Shown: positions 1-5,994 of the stretch, piece by piece
How the letters are laid out: every line of letters starts with the position of its first letter
How positions within the stretch are numbered: the stretch's first letter is position 1
From: an uncultured Flavobacteriales bacterium
GTDB taxonomy: Bacteria; Bacteroidota; Bacteroidia; CAIKAF01
Length of the DNA stretch: 8,064 bases
Reading direction: 5' to 3'
Assembly (NCBI GenBank): GCA_937925455.1
Contig: CALEWF010000132.1
Location: forward strand, 1-8,064
Notes under the pieces: model-generated
Told to the model about the DNA's origin: nothing
Seen by the model: the letters and a program-made list of their open reading frames with translations, nothing else
Databases searched by the model: none
Position numbers and translations under genes: made by a program

Positions 1-5
1 CTTTT

Positions 6-114
6 TACCACAAAGAACACAAAGTTTTACACAAAGGGCACAGCGTGTGGTAATTTCTGTCATAATTTTTTCTTTGTGTGCATTGTGGTTAAATTTTTAC
101 CACAGAGAACACAG
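6..114. repeat. Cluster of imperfect ACCACAAAGAACACA repeats, direct and inverted
   Basis: Three related units are visible. Positions 6-24 (TACCACAAAGAACACAAAG) match the reverse complement of 72-90 at 16 of 19 positions, and match 98-114 in direct orientation at 15 of 17. The first two units could form a cruciform or hairpin with a loop of about 47 bases; the third is a direct copy beside the second arm. Low-complexity 'accacagagaacacag' tracts of this kind are familiar to me as intergenic repeats in Bacteroidota, but I know of no defined function. There is no open frame here and the cluster may extend left of the window. Confidence 0.7.
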
Positions 115-338
115 ATCAATAAACCAATTAAAAAACGTCTTCAACCCGGTTTCATGCAATTGAAGTAAAATAGCTGTTTGAACCCAGGTGGTTACTTCAT
201 AGAATCGGCTTGGGTACAGAAATGAAAATGACGTTGCATTATATCCGGTTTTCTATTGCATAATTTGGGATAAATCAAAACCTATAATATAAGGTATTTG
301 AAGACCTTATAGATTTGAAAAAACATCTCACCTTACGA
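115..338. other. Gene-free AT-rich spacer
   Basis: This stretch separates the repeat cluster at the left edge from GC-rich repeat copy A. I see no reading frame with convincing protein character. The minus strand is open from about 245 down to about 98, giving roughly 50 codons, but it has no good start and its tail runs into the ACCACA repeat, so I do not call it. The only structured item is the hairpin at 288-311. Confidence 0.5.
288..311. repeat. Perfect 8-bp AT-rich inverted repeat (hairpin)
   Basis: TATAAGGT (288-295) and ACCTTATA (304-311) are exact reverse complements around an 8-base loop, so RNA from either strand could form a hairpin. It lies about 330 bases beyond the recQ stop in recQ's direction of transcription, and no strong T-run follows on either strand. 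It could be a weak terminator for transcripts from the right or a chance palindrome. Confidence 0.35.
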
Positions 339-485
339 TCTGCTGCGGATGGAAGTGGAAAGCCCGCAGGGGCGAAGCCCACAGGGCAGGGGGTAGCGGG
401 GCTGAGGGCACGAAGACACCGCTACCCCGATGCCCTGTGTAGCTGAGCCCCGAGGACTTGTAACGGACAGCCGCTTGAAGCAGCC
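339..485 (+). repeat. GC-rich structured dispersed repeat, copy A
   Basis: A 147-base GC-rich block stands out from its AT-rich surroundings and matches the reverse complement of 5400-5546 with 7 substitutions and no gaps (about 95% identity). Inside it, CACAGGGCA (380-388) plus GGGGTAGCGG (390-399) pair with CCGCTACCCC (419-428) plus TGCCCTGTG (431-439), forming a stem of about 19 bp with a small 1x2 internal loop and a 19-base terminal loop. GGGCGAAGCCC (370-380) forms a second small hairpin. The block begins with TCTGCTGCGG and ends with AAGCAGCC. No flanking target duplication is visible. A frame is open through it on the minus strand, but the content is explained by the repeat, so I do not call a gene. 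It may be a REP- or MITE-like mobile repeat or a structured RNA; I cannot assign a family. Confidence 0.85.
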
Positions 486-643
486 ACATTATTTTAATTT
501 TTAATTTAGAATTGAATGTATTATTGCTAAATACGGTACAAATGGTGAATGAGCGGAGTAGAGAAGATAACAATACACATTCAGGATACGAAATTCAAAC
601 CGCAAACGCAGACGGTGAATGTATTTAAAGAAGGAACAGTAAA
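486..643. other. Spacer downstream of recQ, no gene
   Basis: An AT-rich stretch between GC-rich repeat copy A and the recQ stop codon. The only notable item is a weak imperfect hairpin at 594-619, where TTCAAACCG pairs with CGGTGAA around a 10-base loop with an AA bulge. It lies about 25 bases past the recQ stop in recQ's direction and lacks a clear T-tract, so I would not call it a terminator with confidence. Confidence 0.4.
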
Positions 644-2842
644 TTAATTCCCTAAATCCGATATAAATTTTATACGCATTAGTCGCAGCTCATGCTCTTC
701 ATACACATCTCCATATTCATCGAGAACAGCATCCAAAGAACCGTTATCCGATTCACGTAACAAATCAAAAATTTCTTCCTGATCTTCGGGTTCAATGAGT
801 TTATTGATGTAATAACTTAAATCTAACCTTGTACCTGAATTTACAATACTTTCCAATTCCTGAATCAATTCATCCATTTCTAATCCTTTATTCTTAGCAA
901 AATCATTCAAGGGGAGTTTACGGTCAATGGCCTGAATAATAGAGACCTTCATGGCTGATTTATTGGCCACGGTTTTTACGGTAAAATCAAAGGGGCGTTC
1001 AATTTCGTTTTCTTCTACGTATTTAGAAATCACGTCCAGAAAAGGCTTTCCAAATTTTTGTGCCTTACCTTCACCCACGCCTGAAATGTTTTTCAATTCA
1101 TCCATGGTGGTGGGATATTGTGTAGCCATTTCTTCCAACGAAGGGTCCTGGAATATAACAAAAGGCGGAAGATTAAGTTTTTTGGCAATTTGCTTGCGAA
1201 CATCCTTCAGCATGTTGAGCAGGGTTTCATCTAAGGCGCTTCCACCCTTTTGCCTGGTGATAATCGCATCATCATCCTCTTCCGTTTCATAATCGCGGTC
1301 GCGGGTAAAGAGTATCGGCTCCGGATGTTGCATATATTCCAGTCCTTTATCGTTGATGTAAAGCGTGCCGTAGTTTTCTATTTCCTTGCTGATGAAATTA
1401 TTTACCAAGGCCTGGCGAATCACTGCATGCCAGAAGCGTTCATCTTCGTAATCGCCTTTGCCAAACACTTCCAGCAGATTGTGTTTGTACTGCCTGATGG
1501 CATTATTTTCTTTACCGGTAAGAACAGCCACCAAATGATTCGCCTTAAACTTGCCCTTTACTTCGGTCATTACTTCCAATAACAACAGGAGGTGTTCCTG
1601 TGCATCAAATTTTTCGCGGGGATGCGCACAATTATCACACATTTCGTTACAATGTGCTTCATCAAAGTCTTCGCCGAAATAATGCAATAAAGCTTTGCGT
1701 CGGCAACTGCTGGTTTCGGCAAATGCCACTACTTCTTGCATGAGTAGTTTATTGATTTCTTGCTCTGCGATGGGTTTGCCGCTAAGAAGTTTTTCGAGTT
1801 TTACAATATCATCGTACGAATAGAATGCAATGCACTTACCCTCCCCGCCATCACGACCGGCCCGACCTGTTTCCTGGTAATAACTTTCTAAGCTTTTGGG
1901 AATATCGTGGTGAATGATGTATCGGATATCGGGTTTGTCAATTCCCATTCCAAATGCAATGGTGGCAACAATCACATCTACTTCTTGCATTAAGAACATA
2001 TCTTGATTCCGTGAACGGGTTTTGGCATCCATACCTGCATGGTAAGGCACTGCACTCACCCCGTTTACCTGCAGCATTTCGGCTAATTCTTCTACTTTTT
2101 TTCGATTTTGGCAATATATGATTCCAGATTTACCTGCCTGACTTTTAACATACTTGATTATTTCTTTGTTGACATTCTTTTTGGGTCTGATTTCATAATA
2201 TAAATTAGGACGATTAAATGAATCTTTGAATACCGTAGCATCGGTCATTCCCAGATTTTTCAAAATGTCTTGTTGAACTTTGGGTGTAGCAGTAGCGGTT
2301 AGTGCAATGATGGGAACCCTATCTATTTCTTCGATAATGGGTCGTAGCCGACGATATTCCGGCCGAAAATCATGTCCCCATTCTGAAATACAATGTGCTT
2401 CATCAATAGCGAAAAAAGAGATTTTTATGCTCTGTAAAAATTGTACATTTTCTTCTTTGGTAAGCGACTCCGGAGCTACATATAATAATTTGGTTACTCC
2501 ACTTAATATGTCTTGTTTTACTTTATCGCGTTCAGATTTAGAAAGTGAAGAATTAAAGAAGTGAGCCACCCCGTCAATATCGCCATATCCACGGATGGAA
2601 TCTACCTGGTTTTTCATAAGGGCAATGAGTGGAGATACAACAATAGCGGTGCCTTCGCTGATTAATGCCGGCAGTTGATAACACATAGATTTACCACCAC
2701 CCGTAGGCATAATCACAAAGGTATCCTTGCCACTCAGCAAATTTTTAATAATAGCCTCCTGCTGGCCTTTGAATTTATCGAATCCAAAAACTTTTTTTAA
2801 TTGCTCGGATAAAGTATATTCTTCAATCAACGACATAATCAT
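644..2842 (-). CDS. recQ: ATP-dependent DNA helicase RecQ
   Basis: This encodes a 732-residue superfamily 2 3'-5' DNA helicase acting in recombination repair and stalled-fork processing. Visible motifs in order: Walker A PTGGGKS (46-52), DEAH box (147-150) followed by the RecQ aromatic-rich loop CISEWGHDFRPEYR (151-164), motif III ALTATATP (180-187), and motif VI YYQETGRAGRDG (321-332). The zinc site is C380, C398, C402 and C405. An RQC winged-helix region follows (about 410-515), then an HRDC domain (about 537-612) containing ISGVGEGKAQKFG. The tail (about 616-732) resembles the helix-turn-helix extension of many Bacteroidota RecQ proteins and makes this longer than the ~610-residue E. coli enzyme. 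All catalytic and zinc residues are present. The start is ATG at 2842; a second ATG two codons in (MIMSLIEE) is equally possible. It lies 45 bases downstream of the isomerase gene on the same strand and may be cotranscribed with it. Confidence 0.97.
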   Translation of the reverse strand: MIMSLIEEYTLSEQLKKVFGFDKFKGQQEAIIKNLLSGKDTFVIMPTGGGKSMCYQLPALISEGTAIVVSPLIALMKNQVDSIRGYGDIDGVAHFFNSSLSKSERDKVKQDILSGVTKLLYVAPESLTKEENVQFLQSIKISFFAIDEAHCISEWGHDFRPEYRRLRPIIEEIDRVPIIALTATATPKVQQDILKNLGMTDATVFKDSFNRPNLYYEIRPKKNVNKEIIKYVKSQAGKSGIIYCQNRKKVEELAEMLQVNGVSAVPYHAGMDAKTRSRNQDMFLMQEVDVIVATIAFGMGIDKPDIRYIIHHDIPKSLESYYQETGRAGRDGGEGKCIAFYSYDDIVKLEKLLSGKPIAEQEINKLLMQEVVAFAETSSCRRKALLHYFGEDFDEAHCNEMCDNCAHPREKFDAQEHLLLLLEVMTEVKGKFKANHLVAVLTGKENNAIRQYKHNLLEVFGKGDYEDERFWHAVIRQALVNNFISKEIENYGTLYINDKGLEYMQHPEPILFTRDRDYETEEDDDAIITRQKGGSALDETLLNMLKDVRKQIAKKLNLPPFVIFQDPSLEEMATQYPTTMDELKNISGVGEGKAQKFGKPFLDVISKYVEENEIERPFDFTVKTVANKSAMKVSIIQAIDRKLPLNDFAKNKGLEMDELIQELESIVNSGTRLDLSYYINKLIEPEDQEEIFDLLRESDNGSLDAVLDEYGDVYEEHELRLMRIKFISDLGN

Positions 2843-2850
2843 TCAACCTT

Positions 2851-2880
2851 TAAATATACAACAAACTCTTATAAACGCAA
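2851..2880 (-). promoter_or_regulatory. Possible recQ promoter (TTG-N19-TATATTTA)
   Basis: On the minus strand, TTG (2880-2878) is followed after 19 bases by TATATTTA (2858-2851). The latter matches 7 of 8 positions of the Bacteroidota -7 box TAnnTTTG, and the spacing is normal for that phylum. The box ends only 8 bases before the recQ ATG, so a transcript starting here would be nearly leaderless, or would favour the second ATG at 2836. Such matches are frequent by chance in AT-rich DNA, and recQ may simply be read from the upstream gene. Confidence 0.25.
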
Positions 2881-2887
2881 GTTGAAA

Positions 2888-3646
2888 TCATTTATTTTTT
2901 TTCACCTCCCAGCCAAAGCGTTTTTTTAACTGTTTGGCAGTTAATTCAATCACCTGCACATTCATACGGATATCTCTAACCGGGCGGTCAAAGCCACCGG
3001 TTGGGGTTGACGCAATTTTATCCACCACATCCAGCCCACCAATTACTTCACCAAATACCGTGTACTGCATATCCAAATGCGGTGCACCGCCTAATGTAAT
3101 ATAATCTTGTATGGCTTGTTCTGTAAAATGGAAATCAGTAATACCAGACATTTGACTTAAGTAGTTTTCCATGTTTTGCAATGCCTCTCGAGTAAATTTG
3201 GTTCCCTGCACGATATAAAACTGCGACCCGGACGACTCTCTGTTGGGATTTACGGCATCGCCCATGCGAGCTGCAGCTACAGCTCCTTTTTTATGGTGAA
3301 ATTGAGGAAGTATTTCAGCAGGTAAAGTATATCCTGGTCCGCCGCTACCAATTTCGAATTGATTACCTTCCGGCTTGCTGTTGGGGTCACCACCCTGAAT
3401 CATAAAATCTTTGATAACCCGATGAAACAACGTGCCGTTATAAAACCCCTCTTGGGTTAATTTTAAAAAATTATCGCGATGGCGGGGTGTTTCGTTGTAT
3501 AACCACATATAAATTTTACCCCAATCGGTACTAATTTCAACTATTTCGTATTTCTTGGCACTTGAGCCTGTTACACATCCCAAACCTGCAAATACCAGCA
3601 AGGCTATGAACAAATGGGTTATATGTTTGTTAAACTTACAAGTCAT
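2888..3646 (-). CDS. Cyclophilin-type peptidyl-prolyl cis-trans isomerase lipoprotein
   Basis: This 252-residue protein is predicted to catalyse proline cis-trans isomerisation in proteins of the periplasm or outer-membrane face. The N-terminus has basic residues, a hydrophobic segment (about 9-23) and a cysteine at 24 after AGLG, an acceptable but atypical lipobox because Gly occupies -3. Cyclophilin core motifs are LFHRVI (73-78, catalytic-type Arg76), FMIQGGDP (81-88), SGSQFYI (139-145) and YTVFGEVIGGLDVVDKIA (195-212). Compared with cyclophilin A there is an insertion of about 40 residues (149-190) ending GGAPHLD, typical of Bacteroidota homologues. No acidic residues follow Cys24, so there is no obvious surface-export signal. 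The gene is upstream of recQ on the same strand and divergent from the PhoX-like gene across 89 bases. Confidence 0.94.
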   Translation of the reverse strand: MTCKFNKHITHLFIALLVFAGLGCVTGSSAKKYEIVEISTDWGKIYMWLYNETPRHRDNFLKLTQEGFYNGTLFHRVIKDFMIQGGDPNSKPEGNQFEIGSGGPGYTLPAEILPQFHHKKGAVAAARMGDAVNPNRESSGSQFYIVQGTKFTREALQNMENYLSQMSGITDFHFTEQAIQDYITLGGAPHLDMQYTVFGEVIGGLDVVDKIASTPTGGFDRPVRDIRMNVQVIELTAKQLKKRFGWEVKKNK

Positions 3647-3659
3647 AATTTAATCTTCA

Positions 3660-3692
3660 TAAAATTAACAATAACATAGTAAAAGAAAACAA
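3660..3692 (-). promoter_or_regulatory. Possible promoter of the isomerase gene
   Basis: On the minus strand TTG (3692-3690) precedes TAATTTTA (3667-3660) by 22 bases. The second box matches TAnnTTTG except at the last base and lies 13 bases before the ATG. It shares the short divergent spacer with the promoter of the PhoX-like gene. The call is weak because the spacer is AT-rich. Confidence 0.25.
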
Positions 3693-3712
3693 ATTTTAAA
3701 GGTTTTTAAAAA

Positions 3713-3720
3713 TACTTTTG
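3713..3720 (+). promoter_or_regulatory. -7 promoter box TACTTTTG for the PhoX-like gene
   Basis: TACTTTTG is an exact match to the Bacteroidota -7 consensus TAnnTTTG and ends 15 bases before the ATG at 3736. This would give a short leader without a Shine-Dalgarno sequence, as is common in the phylum. No clear TTG -33 element is seen upstream; the region is A/T-only around the expected position. Confidence 0.5.
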
Positions 3721-3735
3721 TAGAAAAATACAACA

Positions 3736-5211
3736 ATGATTAAACCATTTATCCCGGTAATAATTGGCACTGTTACTTTATTTGCCTGTACCCCTGCTTC
3801 AAAAAGGGATGCGAATATCGAAAAAAAAACAGAAAATCAGAACACACTTTTTAAACCTGTAGCCCCGGTAGAAGACACCCAGGAATTGATTCTGCCCGAA
3901 GGTTTTGATTTTAATATTCTTTTTGCCGAAGGAGATACCGTAGAAACAACTACCGGAATAGGATTAGCCAAAGGGAATCATGATATGATTATTTATCTAC
4001 CTATTAACGGTAGTTCAGAACACGGACATTTATACGTAAGCCATGAAACCCTCACGGCAGATCCCATCACCGGAGATGGTGGAGGGGGAACCATCCTTGA
4101 AATAAAAAAAGAAAATGGCATTTGGAAATCCATTGGCACGAAAAAGAATGTAGATTTTAGTGCAGTAGGTGGTACTGCATACAATTGTGGAGGAACGCTG
4201 ACCCCGCAAGGAACAATTTTATCGGGCGAAGAACTATTCCCTCAGTCTGCCGAAAAATTAAAAGATAAAAAGTTTAAAACCCTCAAAGGGATGAATGGGT
4301 TTTCGCTTACTGAAAATTTTGGATGGATGGTGGAAATAGACCCTAAGGCCGGAAAAGCCATTCGAAAGGTGTATAACTTTGGAAGATATACTCATGAAGA
4401 TGCTTATTGCACCCCCGATGGTAAAGCCGTTTATTTAACCGACGATCATTACCCGGCAGTGTTTTTTAAATTTGAATGTGAGCAACCTAACGACTACAGC
4501 AAAGGGCAACTGTACGCCTACAAGCAGTCCACCGATGGAAATAGTGGATCGTGGATGGCACTGCCAATGGACCAGAAATCATTGGTAAATGCAAGAGATA
4601 TAGCCATTGCCAAAGGTGCTACTATGTTTGTTCGATTAGAATGGATTAAAGAATACAACGGAAAATTATACATCAGCGAAACCGGCAACGACAGCACCGA
4701 TTATACATCGTTTATTGCAAAAGGCGGAACCATTCCCAACTATTTGGAACAATCATGTAAATATGCTGATGGAAAATATCATGACCCCTTCGGAAGGATT
4801 TTAGAATTTGATTTAAAAACCAATCGCATGCGTGAATTTTTAGCCGGCGGACCTATTGAAAAAGATGGCGGGAATTTTAGTAGTCCGGATGGATTGTTTA
4901 TTGCAACTATTCAAAATAAGCCCTATTTAATTATTAGTGAAGATTTAACAAATATTACTCAAGGCAGGGTTGCGCCAAGAGCTGAAAAAAACGGCTGGGT
5001 GATTAACGAAATTTACTTTTTGGATTTGAGCATTGAAAATCCTACCCGAAATGATTTGATGCGATTTGCTATTGCACCACGTGGTTGCGAAACCACAGGC
5101 AGCTACTTTACACCCGATGGAAAAACTTATTTTGTAAATATTCAACATCCGGATAAAGAAAATCCTGCTCCATTTAATAAAAGTACTACCATTGCTATTC
5201 AAGGATTTTAA
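3736..5211 (+). CDS. PhoX/DUF839-family lipoprotein, probable phosphoesterase
   Basis: This 491-residue protein is predicted to be anchored in the envelope by a lipobox LFAC (15-18, Cys18) after a short hydrophobic signal. It matches the PhoX (DUF839) beta-propeller family, whose characterised members are calcium- and iron-dependent alkaline phosphatases used in phosphate scavenging. Landmarks are HGHLYVSHETLT (96-107), NCGGTLTPQGTILSGEE (150-166), GRYTHEDAYCTPDGKAVYLT (216-235), SPDGL (383-387), SED (401-403) and TGSYFTPDGKTYFVNIQHP (454-472). The last is the most diagnostic. Against the motifs I remember for classical PhoX (TPWGTWLxCEE, YLTED), this protein has TPQGTILSGEE and YLTDD, so metal binding or substrate may differ. 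It has a single lipoprotein signal and no visible twin-arginine motif, unlike many PhoX enzymes, which are Tat exported. It is transcribed alone, divergent from the isomerase gene. Family assignment is firm; alkaline phosphatase activity is inferred. Confidence 0.85.
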   Translation: MIKPFIPVIIGTVTLFACTPASKRDANIEKKTENQNTLFKPVAPVEDTQELILPEGFDFNILFAEGDTVETTTGIGLAKGNHDMIIYLPINGSSEHGHLYVSHETLTADPITGDGGGGTILEIKKENGIWKSIGTKKNVDFSAVGGTAYNCGGTLTPQGTILSGEELFPQSAEKLKDKKFKTLKGMNGFSLTENFGWMVEIDPKAGKAIRKVYNFGRYTHEDAYCTPDGKAVYLTDDHYPAVFFKFECEQPNDYSKGQLYAYKQSTDGNSGSWMALPMDQKSLVNARDIAIAKGATMFVRLEWIKEYNGKLYISETGNDSTDYTSFIAKGGTIPNYLEQSCKYADGKYHDPFGRILEFDLKTNRMREFLAGGPIEKDGGNFSSPDGLFIATIQNKPYLIISEDLTNITQGRVAPRAEKNGWVINEIYFLDLSIENPTRNDLMRFAIAPRGCETTGSYFTPDGKTYFVNIQHPDKENPAPFNKSTTIAIQGF

Positions 5212-5399
5212 AGGTTTATTCCAAACAATGCAAATGCATGCTTTTTTGCGGCTAATGAGGGATAATCCTAATCATGCTACTCACCATTCGATACACTCAT
5301 CATTAATGATTTTTCGTTGCTAAAATATTTAAAGCTGTATAAGGTTTATCAAGCTATAATTGATCCCAAACCCAAATTGTTATTAGTGTATTGATAATA
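5212..5399. other. Gene-free spacer after the PhoX-like gene
   Basis: No convincing gene. ATCATTAATGAT, a 12-base perfect palindrome followed by a TTTTT run, lies around 5300-5316 and could act as a weak terminator about 90 bases past the stop. The GCAAA...TTTGC pairing near 5230-5250 is weaker still. A plus-strand frame of about 31 codons here has no recognisable protein character. Confidence 0.35.
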
Positions 5400-5546
5400 G
5401 GCTGCTTTGTGCGGCTGTTCGTTACAAGTCCTCGGGGCTCAGCCACACAGTGCATCGGGGTAGCGGTGTCTTCGTGCCCTCAGCCCCGCTACCCCGTGCC
5501 CTGTGGGCTTCGCCCCTGCGGGCTTTCCACTTCCATCCGCAGCAGA
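5400..5546 (-). repeat. GC-rich structured dispersed repeat, copy B (inverted)
   Basis: The reverse complement aligns without gaps to 339-485, differing at 7 of 147 positions, three of them clustered at the distal edge (TTG against ACA). The central stem is conserved, but one arm reads TGCACTGTG instead of TGCCCTGTG, so copy B has one mismatch that copy A lacks; the differences are not compensatory. The small GGGCGAAGCCC hairpin and the end motifs TCTGCTGCGG and AAGCAGCC are intact. It lies between the convergent ends of the PhoX-like gene and the small DUF2892 gene. The two copies bracket the recQ, isomerase and PhoX-like genes about 4.9 kb apart. Confidence 0.85.
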
Positions 5547-5646
5547 CGGGATAGCGTATGAATCTGCCCCTACAAGGCGGAGAAACACGAGGTCAGTCCC
5601 CTCATAAAAAAGTATGATTTAAATTCTAACGACAATTTGGGGTTAA
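5547..5646. other. Spacer between repeat copy B and the DUF2892 gene
   Basis: About 100 bases with no gene. A short TCATA/TATGA pairing on the minus strand encloses a T-run, so it is not a standard terminator. I see no continuation of copy A's flank here, which puts the repeat boundary at about 5546. Confidence 0.4.
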
Positions 5647-5856
5647 TTAGTTACTGCCCTTTTTACATGTATTAATTCCCACCAAAGTAAAAAGGGGGCA
5701 AAAGCCAATTAAGCTGGTTAAAATAAAAATACCGGCAAAGGCTCCCAGCACAACGGCCAATACACCATCAATTACTTTGGTAAAATACAACACCGCTACT
5801 ACCCCTGCTAATAATACCCGAACAAGTCGGTCAATGGTTCCCATGTTTGGTTTCAT
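5647..5856 (-). CDS. DUF2892 / YgaP-like small membrane protein
   Basis: This 69-residue protein has two probable transmembrane helices (about 10-27 and 31-52). The pattern is that of the DUF2892 family, the membrane part of YgaP: a short N-terminus ending GTIDRLVRV (6-14), a glycine-containing hairpin between the helices, and a conserved end GFCPLFTLVGINTCKK (51-66) with cysteines at 53 and 64. In YgaP this module follows a rhodanese domain; here it stands alone, as in many bacteria, where its role is not established. The start at 5856 follows a short leader with a matching -7 box. An internal ATG at codon 5 is an alternative. It is transcribed alone and divergent from the putative protease gene. 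Confidence 0.85.
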   Translation of the reverse strand: MKPNMGTIDRLVRVLLAGVVAVLYFTKVIDGVLAVVLGAFAGIFILTSLIGFCPLFTLVGINTCKKGSN

Positions 5857-5876
5857 AAAATTTTCGTTTTAATATC

Positions 5877-5903
5877 CAAATGTAGAGAATATACATTATT
5901 CAA
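5877..5903 (-). promoter_or_regulatory. Promoter of the DUF2892 gene (TTG-N16-TACATTTG)
   Basis: On the minus strand TACATTTG (5884-5877) matches TAnnTTTG exactly and lies 20 bases before the ATG at 5856. TTG (5903-5901) precedes it by 16 bases, slightly shorter than usual. The leader has no Shine-Dalgarno sequence. Confidence 0.5.
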
Positions 5904-5944
5904 AATATGACAAAACTCATATTTAAAATCACGCATTTGATGTA

Positions 5945-5975
5945 TTGTACAACTTAACAGGTAAAATTATATTTA
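5945..5975 (+). promoter_or_regulatory. Possible promoter of the putative metalloprotease gene
   Basis: TTG (5945-5947) and TATATTTA (5968-5975) are separated by 20 bases. The second box matches TAnnTTTG at 7 of 8 positions. It ends 19 bases before the ATG at 5995, giving a short leader. The placement fits, but the region is AT-rich, so chance agreement is possible. Confidence 0.35.
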
Positions 5976-5994
5976 CCGAATATAAATTACCGAC

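Noticed and set aside
1..114. CRISPR-like array
   Set aside because: The units are imperfect, in mixed orientation and unevenly spaced, and no cas gene is present.
98..245. Minus-strand frame of about 50 codons (…YEVTTWVQTAILLQLHETGLK…) that might be a decayed gene
   Set aside because: It is bounded by a TAG at one end, has no clear start, and ends inside the ACCACA repeat. I could not match it to a family, so it is most likely chance or too decayed to call.
328..573. Minus-strand 81-residue open frame through GC-rich repeat copy A
   Set aside because: Its length comes from the non-coding repeat, which stays open in one frame by composition. The product has no protein-like pattern, and the equivalent frame in copy B has different flanks and no matching start.
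951..1582. Plus-strand open frames inside recQ
   Set aside because: They are antisense shadows of a fully conserved helicase gene and have no family features.
3993..4184. Minus-strand frame inside the PhoX-like gene, and a similar one at 4945-5202
   Set aside because: Antisense shadows of a well-supported coding region.
5228..5325. Short plus-strand histidine-rich frame of about 31 codons after the PhoX-like gene
   Set aside because: Too short, with no promoter and no recognisable pattern.
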